NCBI GenBank assembly: GCA_002633005.1 | Contig: NMRA01000185.1 | Span: 15,001-50,576 of the forward strand | DNA length: 35,576 nt | Reading direction: 5' to 3' | Origin: Phoronis australis | Lineage: Eukaryota > Phoronida > Phoronidae | In this document: in pieces, positions 1-12,300 of the stretch | Layout: the number at the start of each line of letters is the position of its first letter | Position numbering within the stretch: the first letter of the stretch is position 1 | Program-made: the position numbers and the translations under genes | Notes under the pieces: generated by a model | Databases searched by the model: none | Seen by the model: the letters and a program-made list of their open reading frames with translations, nothing else | What the model was told of the DNA's origin: nothing

Positions 1-315
1 TAATCTGACCTTTGGAATTATACATATGTTTATTTGCATTTACTTTATTAACACACAGACGACAACTTTGCCAACTGAGCCCTCTCACGCTTTATCACAA
101 CTTGAGTATCGAGACACTGGCAGTAACAGGGACTACCTACTTAAAAATGCAAGAATGATTAATGTGGTGGGCATATGATATCAATCGCAAATATACAAAT
201 AGCGCAGTATGTGTTTGAGTTCTCTACAACGATGTTTCGTTTCCTTCTTAAAGAATGTACTGACCAAATGACATTAATAATCGCCCCACCGTGCGGCTGT
301 TAGTGGAGTCTTAGG
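1..315. other. Upstream flank of the vWA gene, no gene seen
   Basis: This AT-rich stretch precedes the start codon of the vWA-domain gene. I see no convincing open reading frame, TATA box at a sensible distance, or repeat unit. It should contain the 5' untranslated region and possibly the promoter, but neither edge can be placed from sequence alone. Confidence 0.4.
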
Positions 316-367
316 ATGTGTCGTCTGCCACCAGTTTTCATCTTTATCTTCCTATTAGTACATTCAG
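316..367 (+). CDS. vWA gene exon 1: signal peptide
   Basis: The ATG at 316 has A at -3 and opens MCRLPPVFIFIFLLVHS, a typical signal peptide with a strongly hydrophobic core. The frame then meets a good donor, CAG|GTGAGC, at 367/368. The exon ends one base into codon 18, the phase required by both downstream candidate exons (3161 and 3551). Without splicing the frame has no domain, so splicing is expected. The start is chosen because it is the only nearby ATG giving a signal peptide in the right phase. Confidence 0.7.
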
Positions 368-3300
368 GTGAGCTGGTTTGTTGCACAAACCAAAATATGA
401 AGATATTATACTTTAAGAACATAGTTTCCAAGTGAGTGCTCGCTTCTAGACTTGTTTCTAAATTACCCGGAAGCGTCTTGCGATTTTTTTTGATAAGGGT
501 ACTAGAGAACCGCAAGAACTGCCTATATTGTGAGTAACAGTTTGGGTGTTTTAAAATTATTAAAATTAAAATTCGTATACAGGTGACTCATAAGCCCAAG
601 AGCCTGGGATGTGTTGCATATCAAAGTTAATTGTTTTTGCCTTGTATTTTATTGTATTGCACTGTATTGTATTGTATTGTACTGTATTGTTTTGTATTGA
701 TTTGTATTGTATTGTATTGCACTGTATTGTATTGTATTGTATGTACTGGCATTGTATTTTGCGATGCATCCATGTTACTATAATTAATAAATATATACAG
801 TACTCTATGCACGGTCTTCGTAGATTTTGATTAGTCATCTGAAGCTGTTTCTATTTAGGTTTGTTCGTATGATGACGTACACGTAAAGCGGAAAACAAAC
901 GCAGCAGATTATACACAAAATAACGATTAAGTAAATTATTTGATTAAACAAAGTTAAGAAAAACATATGCATGTTGCCAGAATATGAACATAAAACAGTT
1001 AAAACGTAATTCCATAGTCGGAATCCCAAACGTTTTCGAAACCAACTCCTCTAAGTAAGGCCGCATAACGTCATTGAGACAAGCAGCCACAGTGTCTGAG
1101 CCGGTATGTTGAGGAGTAAAATACATCTTTTGAAGTAATCCACTCGTTGACGTTGCTTTTCTAAAGGCCATTGTTAATATAGAACTCATGAATATTATCA
1201 TGAGAGCATGAACAGTTCGACTCTAAAGTCACCGATTTGGACCTTCAAAAAAATCTGTGTGTTGAAACATCTTTGAGAAATGCGTTTGAAATAATCAAAT
1301 TTTGTACTCGGTTTTTAGTCAACTTTGACGTGCTTTGTGTTAGCAATATTCCTTTTATATTTTTGGGAATGATTATTCTTTGAGCTATGGCATCATACTT
1401 TGGCCCCAAATGATCCATTTTTGGCTTGGCTAGATTCAATAACTAAAATACATTTTAAGTGCCGTAGCTCAATCGTGAATTAAAACAACTTATATTTTAT
1501 GTACAAGAGCGCACCCAGCCTAAAAATTGGGGGCTCGCATTTTTGAGAAGGTGAATCTTTTGCTAAAAATCGGGGTACGTTCAAAGCTATGAATTGTGAA
1601 TTCTCCAAATATCCAAATTTTGGTAGTTCCTGCCTTTTAGTGGACTTTTCTCTCGTTTTCTACTTTTTTCGTAGTTTTTTTTCTCTGAGGCGCATCATTT
1701 TGCCCACTTCCCAAATAGGGGGATTTGTTCGACCCCCCGAGCCCTCCTGGATGCGAGCATGATATAATTAGACATTGGAATTCATTTTACGTTTTCAACG
1801 ATGCTGGCGACACCTTTGATAGAGCACCGAAGTTCAGTAAATTTTACCCAATTTTTTGTACTCGGTTTTTAGTCAACATTGACGTGCTTTAGAATGTAAA
1901 TTTACATCAATTTACGGTAATACATCGGAATTTAAAAAATGTCTTTTTTGTCTGTTTCCAAGCAATAAGAAACAGCATATATTACCATCGCGTAGTTTAC
2001 ACTACTTGGCCAAGGCAACCTACAGTTATATTTCATAAACCTCTTTGAAGACACTTCATGAAACTTAACAAATATGTATCTGAATCTATCGGTACAAAAA
2101 CGGTCGACATTGATTTCCAGACGTGTTTGACAACTGCTGCAGCACCTTGAGCAGTTCTAGATCTTGGCTTTTGTTTCTGTATCAAGAAGGTTCACTGACG
2201 ACACTTCGTGCATGCTTCTATCTGGGCGACGGTCACATCTGCATGTTTTCCATGTCTTGCCATATTTTTTAGTTTAGCTTTGAATTCCTCTACGAGGGGC
2301 ACGTTGAGTTGTTTTTGTGACTGACATTGGGATCAGTGCAACAGTGAGCGCTCATGTTCTAAATCAGAAGGATTCATTGCATCCTTCATACTAAGTAAGA
2401 ATTCGTAACCGTTGCTGGATCTCCCAGGGCGTAAGCATTATAGACCCATACGAGTATATGCACGGACGCGTCCAGTGAGAATTTTGCGCGAAACGAAGCA
2501 TTTATGTAGTTCGGGGCATTTCTCCCGAATTGTGTGTGGATTTGTTTCTGTCAGTACCTTTACTCACATGATGCAATACCCTCATATGCAATATGCAATT
2601 TAGTCTCCCACCATGTGTCCAATGTGTATCAGCTAATAAGCGCTCCTAGCGACGGGTGCAAGGGCACTGAGCTCTGAGAATGCTCCGAATCTTCGGGTTG
2701 AAGTGCGAGAATGTAGTCCTAAACTGATAAATTATCAGCAAGCAGCTTAACTTTGCTACTGAAGAATAAGAACAACATGCATTGTCACGTTTCAGAGATA
2801 AATCACATAAAAAGTGTGTTATGTCGTACTATAACATTTATTTCACAGAACGTGCAGAATTACAAATGTGCTATGGCGAGTGTGTCTATGGTTCACCCAT
2901 AGAATAAGTTCTCGCAACGTTTTACAGTGTGTGCTCACTGTTTCTTGGTAGGACGTGTTCCTTCGTTTATTTTTCTCCAGTTCTTTACCACCATGTCATG
3001 TCATGCCTTGATAAACTACGCTATTTCGTTTTCCTGTATGGATGACTGGAAAGTGCGTGTCTCAAAACAAGGCCGGCCACTCTACTAGGTTTATTTTGAT
3101 GATGTCACCTGCAGCAAGGTTCCGTCTTCCATGCTAAAAATGACTGGCTTGATGTTACAGCGGCACTTCACGGCTCACAAGGTCATGTGACGACAGCAAC
3201 AGCAAAAACGACCGCTGCAACGACAAAAGTAGTGACGTCAAACACGCAAACACGTAAGTCGGTGTCCTGGGCACAAAGCTCTGCTTGCGTAGGTGATTTT

Positions 3301-6300
3301 AGTTTTATCAGGAAATGTCCCCGTGCTTTCAAGCAACACGGTGTCACAACAAAGAAAATCGCGTAACTGTTAAAATAACATTACGACATCAAAACAACTA
3401 AAAATTTTTTACAATAGTCGAAGCTCTATTGCGCAAAGAATAATGTTGCTGCACACATCCTGGTTTTTGGCACATTCCATTCAGAGACGCAATTCAACCA
3501 CGAATCAAGTGCTTTGCTGTTTTTTATGTTATACATTTATTTTTGTTTAGGTACTACTCCATCAAAGTCAAGGTGTGAAGCAGCAGGTGACTTGATTTTT
3601 GTTCTCGACGAATCAGCCAGTGTGAAAAAACACGATTTCGAATTGGCAAAGAACTTCATCAAAAGCCTCGTCGGAGCTTTCTCTATCGCCCGTGACAAAT
3701 TTCAGGTTGGATTGATCACGTATGGAACGCATGTCAGAATCGAAATGCCCTTAGGCAGTGTGGAAACTATGGATGCAACATTGAATGCCATTAACAACAT
3801 CTCACATACAGGAGGATCGACTAACACAGGGGGCGCATTAAAGGTTTTGAGGGAAACAGGTTTTACGAAACATGGAGGCGACAGGGAAGAGGCTCCCAAT
3901 GTTGCCATTGTAATGACTGACGGTGTGTCGGATGACCCTGTCTCCACTAAACGTGAAGCAAAACTCGCCCGTGAAAGTGTGGTGCCATATATCTTCGCAA
4001 TTGGCATAGGCCAGTCAGTTACACCACACGAGTTGGTTAATATTATCGGAGCCCCTCTGCCTGATCGATTCTTCAAAACGGAAAACTTCATCTCACTAAC
4101 TGGAATTAGAGACAAAATAACAGACGCAGCTTGCAAAGGTTCGAGACTCACATGAAACATTCGGATACTATGCTTCCTGTACTGTTCTTCAAAATGCTTT
4201 TAGGAATTAAATTGGTCCACTTTTGCATGAGGCTATCAGAAATAGGGCTATTATGAATTTGTTTTTGAAATAATAAGAAGTTGCATAACACGAAACGAAT
4301 GATTGCTTAAAAACTGTGACATCGCTTTCCAGATTTTTTCCCTAAGCATCTGGGAGCTAAGCATTTATATCAAACGAAATTCAGTAATGTTATTGTCTTG
4401 CTTACTTATATAGTCTAGTTAGATCAGGCCAATTTTTGGCGAATCGTTCACTTTTTGAAAAAAGCGTGGAAATTTTGTCACTCGTACAATTGTTTGCGCT
4501 CTTTCAGAAAATCGAAAAAAGACCTGATCTGGCCCTAGTTTTGGCCGCCATCTTGGATATAAATATGGCGGAAGTGAAAACGGAATTCTCTCCTTTGCCA
4601 TCAATAAAATCACTAAAATAGAAAATCAACATTGTTGCTCGCCACATGAGTTCCGTGACAACTTAAGTACCTTATTAGTAAGAAACAAGGAAATCTGTGA
4701 TAAAAACTGGAGAGTTTAAGTAATAAGTAGCAGTATTTGCATGAAATTTAATACAATGCTGTTAGTCTGATATTAATTTATAGACCACTGGGTTTACACA
4801 TTTTGTCAAAACACTGGAAACGTTGAAAGGATTTTTGTTATTTATTTATTAATTCGTTTGTTGACTACAAATGGCCAATGGCTGTAAATTTGAGAATGCT
4901 GGAATCTTGCGCGAGCGCACTTTCAATCAATATAGAATGAAATGGGAATTGTGTGCTGCCAAAAAAACGAATGTTCACCTCCCCTGCACTTCTCCAAAAA
5001 TAAAAAGAGGACTGGCTACAGCACTATGGCGAGTAACATTTTACAATTCAAAAACTCTCTAACTGCCTGCCACCAGAAGTTGATATTCATTGTCTAGATG
5101 ATGGCTGAAGCGCGGAAGTTGTGTGGCATAAAAATCGTGTCACTAACTTTAACAGACTAAAACCAGAGAGAGCGATGAAACGAGGTGCCAAGGAAGGTGA
5201 TGAAAATACAGCAATACCACTAAAAACTAGAAAACACTCAACGTTCAGAAGCTTGATTTTATTTTTCTGTGGTAAAAGTGGCGAGAGTGAAAAACTGCAC
5301 AAAGCACAGATGAATTCAATTGGCATGAGAGTGCGTAAGTATACCATGACATTATAGGGCACTAATTTATTGGGGAAGGTATCGCAAGGAGACATGCATG
5401 CTTCAGATGCAAAATACCATTTAAGTTGTCTGACTGCTTTGCGCGAGAAAGTCAGAAAGCAAAATTGTCAAAACTCTGAAGAACAAATTACAAACAGTAC
5501 AAAGTCATGTGGAATTCTCGTTTGGTGAGCTTATTTCGTTCATCAAAAATTCCCAGTGCAATGAAACGTTGCCCGTCTGTCAGCTCTCAAAAATGTATCA
5601 ATCTCGATTGGAAGAAGAAGGTTTCTCTGGAACCGTGAACGTTTCTAGGCTTAAAGATAGACTACCGAATGCTATCCCCAATTTATGATCTGAAACACAG
5701 AGAAGAGACATTGTAATGATTTTTGATACAGACATAGGTGCAGCCATCAAAATAGCTTGTACAAATCACATATGATGGTGCATTTCACTCAATGCGTGCA
5801 GTTTTAATAGTGAGATAGGACATCTTCAACATGCAGTACTCGTTTGATGGAAGCGTCAAACATGAATGGGAAAAAGATGCAGTTTTGGATACTGTCCTGG
5901 CCTTTGTTAATAAGTTGATTCTTCCAGGATCAAACGTTCAACATCAAAAAGACATGCCGGCATTTTGATTGAAAATTGTGCTGTCGTCGTCTCAGATATT
6001 GGTTTTTTGACAAGTCCTCCCATGAGCATACCCAAGGCTTTTTCAGCCGCACTAAATCCTTGAAACTCCCCTGGTGATTTACAACAGTTTGTTTATTCAT
6101 GCTAAAACGAGATAAAGAGATTCAATAGATAATTTCTCGAGCCACGGTCTTTGTGTTTCTAACACAAGAACTCTAGAATCCTCTCAAGGTTGACTGATGG
6201 CGTTTGTAAGCAGTTCAGTAGAGACGGGTGTGTATGTCCTGCATCAGTGAAGTCTGGTTTATTTACAGTACGTGCGGTAGACAACATTGCCACAGAATCG

Positions 6301-9300
6301 TTTCGTGACATTGCTATTTCATTAATGTAGTTCCTGATCTATGAAAATCCAGGGGATGCTCATGCTACTTCGCAGCTTGCTGACTTCCAATTGAGTATAC
6401 TGGGATAAAGCCTGTACCTATGCCTACAGGGGATAAAAGGGCCATCAATTCAGATCCTCTAAAGAAGCTTGGTTGAAAATTGTAACGTCTGTCATCAACA
6501 AACATCAGCTTGATCCAAATGAGTATATTTAGTGGGTAGCTTATCATGCCGACAGATCGACAACCGTCGACCGTCGACCTCTTGCCTTTGTTTACAGCGA
6601 CATCGCATTCGGCAGCAATGATTGCACGCATTTTATGAACGAAAGTGGTTGGTCTACGTTTCTGTCAGATTCTGAGCTAACGACTGACGGAGCCGAGCCA
6701 GTACTGAAAGGTTCATATGTTACTAGATCCCTGTAAGAACACCAGGTGTCAGCTATTGCGCTAAACCTCCTACAATGGAGTGCATATAAGGAGCATTTGG
6801 CCTCTGTTCCTGAAGAGTCCGCTATGGAATTCAAAACATGGAGCTGGTTTTGTGTAGATGTAGCCCCGAAACCACAGTTTCAGTTCTGGTCAATGGTGCT
6901 AGAACTTGAGCTCCTGGCAATGCAGTTTGTGCGGCCCATACAAGAAGCCAATTTCCAATTATCATTCACATTGCCTTCAAGATATTGTACCCTGGATGTT
7001 TCACTTGAACACACCAACTATGCATGATGGTTGTCTGTGCACATTAAAGACATGACACAGCTTCCGCGGAATGCTCCATCTGTCTATGAAGACTTATGAA
7101 TGGCAGTGTTTTAGTACAGAAAACTACAAATTTTCCTGTATGGCAATGGACGAAGCTCATGGGCAACTGAACGGCCAGATAAAGTAAGAAGGCGGTGTGA
7201 TTGGCATTACTGATAATCCTGCCGCTTTGATAGATGAGATAGGTAACTGTTGACCCAGAGGTTTCAAGACTCGAGAAAAAATTCGAGCACTTACACGAAC
7301 CCGGCAAAGTAGGTACAGTGCAACACAATGATCAAGCCACTGTTTTGGGAGCATGTAAAGGAACTGGTGAAATCATTTGAAGAATGTAGTAAATCTATTG
7401 GCTCAAGACAACTCATCGCTTTCGAATCGAAAGTTATCATGGATAAAAGCAGCTGGCAGTGAGGATTACCCAGTACAATGTTTACGTCAACGAACGACTC
7501 TGTTTGCTGAAGGACGACAAATACATGTAGATCGAACTCCACCAAATGAGACAGCCTTAAGAGGACACATAAAAAAGTTATTCACCAGGCACCATGTGTT
7601 TGGATTCAAGCCCTCTTTGCACAGTAACAACTTCCAACGCTTGAAGAGTGTGGATGGGCAAGAGACAAAATGGAATAGTGGGCACCACTGTTAGTCTCTG
7701 CTACCACGTCAAGCTTCGAATTCATTCAAGGAGCTCATAAGATGTTGATATAAAGCGTGTAGACCACCGAGTAAATGTTACCATGTAAATGGTCTAGCAT
7801 GTACAGACCTATGGTACTGTGCAGGATCTTGAAACAGATCATAATCACATGCTGTTCCAATCCTTGTGAAAATGTTTAGACGTGAGTAGGTTACACATTT
7901 CTTATCGATTTGGATCACATTTACCCTGAAGCCATGGTTGAAAAGAGATGTCAAAATATTTTAAACCTAATATATATTCCATGAGATTTCCCCATTTTGA
8001 ATGACGCCACGATATTCATCTGAAGTTGCATGTTTTATTAGCCTCATTCGAATTCCAGCTAACCAAAACATATCTTTATCAATTGAAATGCATAGTTCAT
8101 GGCATCACTGACAAAGAATACGCACTTTCTAAAAAAGTAGTCATTTTTGTCAACCATGTTGGATTTCAATGTGCAAATGATTATTGTCCAGCCATAATAT
8201 TACATTTCGCAAATTAAAATACAGAACTTAAAACAGGTTTCCAACAATACATCTGTTCCCACCAACCATTGGTAACTCACAACGACGTGGTGACTATATT
8301 TAAATCCAAGATGGCGGGCATACTTAGGGTCAGATCACTTGTCTCTTTGATTTTTAAAAAGAGCTCCAAAATTACACTGGTGAGCAAAATGCGGCCTACA
8401 ANAGTACAATGTTTACGTCAACGAACGACTCTGTTTGCTGAAGGACGACAAATACATGTAGATCGAACTCCACCAAATGAGACAGCCTTAAGAGGACACA
8501 TAAAAAAGTTATTCACCAGGCACCATGTGTTTGGATTCAAGCCCTCTTTGCACAGTAACAACTTCCAACGCTTGAAGAGTGTGGATGGGCAAGAGACAAA
8601 ATGGAATAGTGGGCACCACTGTTAGTCTCTGCTACCACGTCAAGCTTCGAATTCATTCAAGGAGCTCATAAGATGTTGATATAAAGCGTGTAGGCCACCG
8701 AGTAAATGTTACCACGTAAATGGTCTAGCATGTACAGACCTATGGTACTGTGCAGGATCTTGAAACAGATCATAATCACATGCTGTTCCAATCCTTGTGA
8801 AAATGTTTAGACGTGAGTAGGTTACACATTTCTTATCGATTTGGATCACATTTACCCTGAAGTCATGGTTGAAAAGAGATGTCAAAATATTTTAAACCTA
8901 ATACATATTCCATGAGATTTCCCCATTTTGAATGACGCCACGATATTCATCTGAAGTTGCATGTTTTATTAGCCTCATTCGAATTCCAGCTAACCAAAAC
9001 ATATCAATTGAAATGCATAGTTCATGGCATCACTGACAAAGAAAACGCACTTTCTAAAAAAGTAGTCATTTTTGTCAACCATGTTGGATTTCAATGTGCA
9101 AACGATTATTGTCCAGCCATAATATTACATTTCGCAAATTAAAATACAGAACTTAAAACAGGTTTCCAACAATACATCTGTTCCCACCAACCACTGGTAA
9201 CTCACAACGACGTGGTGACTATATTTAAATCCAAGATGGCGGGCATACTTAGGGTCAGATCACTTGTCTCTTTGATTTTTAAAAAGAGCTCCAAAATTAC

Positions 9301-12300
9301 ACTGGTGAGCAAAATGCGGCCTACAACAGTACTAAATCGAGAAGTGAACTGTCCTCTCAAAATCTCAAGTTTTTATTTGTCAATTTTTAAAGGCGTTGGA
9401 ATACCTCCATAAGCAAGTAAACAACGCTCTTTACATAGCTTAACAGTGGCTGATCTAGGATACGGGGGTCCGAAATGTTGTCTAGGGGAACTGGGCAAAG
9501 TGCGGCGATTGTATGTGCAGCAGGCCCGAAGTTGCGGTAGCCGGGTATGTGAACCATCTACCAGTGGACTAAAATCAAAAAAACGGGACCGCCGCGAACT
9601 GGGGCGCCCCCTTCTTCGCGTCCTAGTTGCTTACTCAACATTTCCTCTCGCTTCACGCTCTTACTTTTCCATATTTGCTTGCGGCAGCCAAGGGGGGGCC
9701 TGCCCCCCCTCAAATCCGCCTTAGTCGAGTTCCTGCTGAAAGATAGCACACATTTATGAATTAAAACCGTCTAATAAAGGCGTCACTGACATAGGTAATG
9801 AAAATGCGAAATTATTCCATTTTTGGCAGCCATGTCGGATTCCAGTATGGCTATTGGCAATAATTTTTGCCATATCATAACATGTGTCACTTTTGACAAC
9901 ACAGTAATGTCAAAACGCTTCCAAAATTACACACTTCTTAACTAACAGTAACTTAAATCATAGTTGTGGCCACAATTTTAATATCCTAGATGGCAGACTT
10001 AAAATGTTCAGATCACGTGTCTCTTTCAAATAAGTTAATCTAGTGACCAAATTTTGACACTTTTTTCAAAAAATGAACGATTTTCCCTTAACTGACTTGA
10101 TTATTATGACTATAAGATATTGAACATCCCTTGGAATTACAGTCATTTCACTCATAAGGTGTGAGTGTAGTCTTATTTTTTAATAAAAAAACTGATAGAA
10201 ATTGATATCAGACGTGACGCAAAAGTTAATCGAAATATGACCATAACAGTGATATTACCCATCATGCAGCAGCTCTAGAAGGCAAGCTCCCCACAACTAC
10301 AACCGCCGAAGTGATGTTTTCTGGTAAAGCAGAAACAGGGACGCCAGCAACTAGGAGACCAACTACTTTTTCCATGGCTACAGGTAATAAAAATAATAGT
10401 GACTTCATTTTTAAGTAGTTGGTACCCGGAACTTGAAATATCAGCAATGATCAAAACAAAAGAAGTCAGCAGGAGACTCGCAAATTAAGGTAAGAAACCG
10501 ATAAGTGAAATTCTATCGTGGTATATCGGAAGTTAGTAAAATCTTCAACAATACCTGATTTGAGGTCTTCCGAAGCCCGCATCAACTGGTTTGGGAACAC
10601 TGGCATTTCGACAGTCGTTTGCACCTCGATCTTTGCAAAAACGTGCCTCCTAATATTAGCTAAGGCTGGAGTTACGGACCAATGATAAATCGTACCTCCG
10701 ATTTACACCAATAGGTGGCTCAACCTATCAGCAAAGTTCGGCTGATACTGACCGTTTAGTCCATAAGCCATCTAGACAGTCACAAGTCATTGTTTAAATG
10801 GATAAGACATATTCAAATGCGTTGTGTAACAAGAAAAATCAGTCAGAGGACGGTAGCCTCCACACATCCTGGCTGCTGTTGGACAGATTTTTAATCAAAA
10901 ATTTACATGCGCTTTGTCATTTATTTGAAAAATTAACAAATTTCTCGAATCTTATACTTTAAAACATCCCATGATTTTTTCTCCAGGTTAGTACAAAAAC
11001 AATTTACGTGGTGTACATTTTAAATCTCACTCTAATTTGAAATAGAAAATAAATTTGAAACAAAATGATATGATTCAGATCCTCTGTTTATTTAATCCAT
11101 TGGGATGAAGTGTACTAAAATTACTTAGTAGTCTGTGAGGGATATTGGGGTACTGAAGTTTTATATTATTTGTACTGAAAGATCTTGTGGATTATGGTTT
11201 TTGGAACTGAAATGATTACCTATTGTGTCAGATAAGTTTTTTTGTATTATGTTAAATCTACGATGGGGAAACTGAGTTTGTCAATTATGTTGAGTTTGTT
11301 GGCGTTGCAAATGAATGTTCAAAAAAAACTTTCACAAATGAAGTAGCCGAACTTTAGAATAATGGTTTTTACATGAAGGAGGGGAAAATTATCAAAGTGA
11401 CCTACCTACAAGCGAACTCTGACAAATACCATTTCATAGAGGCCGGGTATGACAGCGATGACAACGAAGCCGGCAACGACAATGAAGAGAACTCTTAGTT
11501 ATGCTGGCTCTCGCTGGTGATACATGTAGTATTGACCTGAAACACTGACGATGACAGTGATGCTAAAATTCATTAAGGTGACATTTTTATATATTTTTAG
11601 GAGATGTTTCTACAGCGTCATCAGCAACTACGATGCCACGTAGAACGACAGCCACATCAATAACAAGACAATCAACAGCAGAAATAACCGCCGCAACAGA
11701 AGAAACAACCACACTAACAGGAACAGCTGCAAGAACATCAAGCAAATCCGTTGCAACAACAACAACAACAACAACAATAACAGAAAAAGAAGAAACAACG
11801 CTAGCATCGACATCACCAGACGATAGAGAAGCCGCGACATCAGCAACAAGACCAGCTCCATCAACACAATCCAAGAAAGAAACAGCAACTAGTGCAAAGG
11901 ATGTCAACATTTTTAACACAGACGCGTCATCTAAAAGATCTCACACGAAAATGCACTCTCAGGCGGAATCCACCTTCACGACACCGACTGTGACATCAAA
12001 AACACCAACAACTTGGACGATGCCTACCCAGTTTCCCAAGTCATCACCGTCTACACTTCGGACAGTTACTTTAGTTCCAACACAAACAAAGAAATCGTCA
12101 TCAGTAACGGAAGTGGTCAATCATCGTTTTAGAGTGTCATCACAAGTCACGAAGCCACAGTTGCCGATGAAAACTACTCACGCAGACTTCACATCAACGG
12201 TCTTTAGAAGCCAATCAACGATGCCCACGTGCCAACCTTGCGAGTGCCCTTGTGATTGTGTTACGCAACCACAAAGAAGCGGCAATAAGAATTCCATGGC

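Larger units (their letters stand above)
368..3160 (+). other. Intron 1 of the vWA gene
   Basis: About 2.8 kb without a supported exon. It holds the ATTGT pentanucleotide tract (648-745), one copy of a dispersed ~245-bp repeat (1509-1761) and a 36-bp direct repeat flanking that copy (1301-1337 and 1855-1890). Short open frames here show no domain or conserved motif. Confidence 0.55.
4139..10269 (+). other. Intron 3 of the vWA gene, transposon-rich
   Basis: A 6.1-kb intron filled with repeats: a decayed repeat-borne gene (about 5087-7696), the 931/925-bp tandem duplication (7472-9327), a GC-rich terminal-inverted-repeat element (9444-9724) and a diverged third copy of the duplicated tail (9776-10070). 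No extra stalk exon was found, though a short one could be missed. Confidence 0.55.

Noticed and set aside
609-830. Open frames on both strands over the ATTGT tract
   Set aside because: They consist of translated pentanucleotide repeat and vanish outside it.
3702-4160. 152-codon minus-strand frame
   Set aside because: It is the antisense of the vWA exon and has no domain of its own.
11587-11919. Hydrophobic Leu/Val-rich frames on the minus strand
   Set aside because: They are antisense reads of the Thr-rich stalk exon, whose splice sites and phase support the plus strand.
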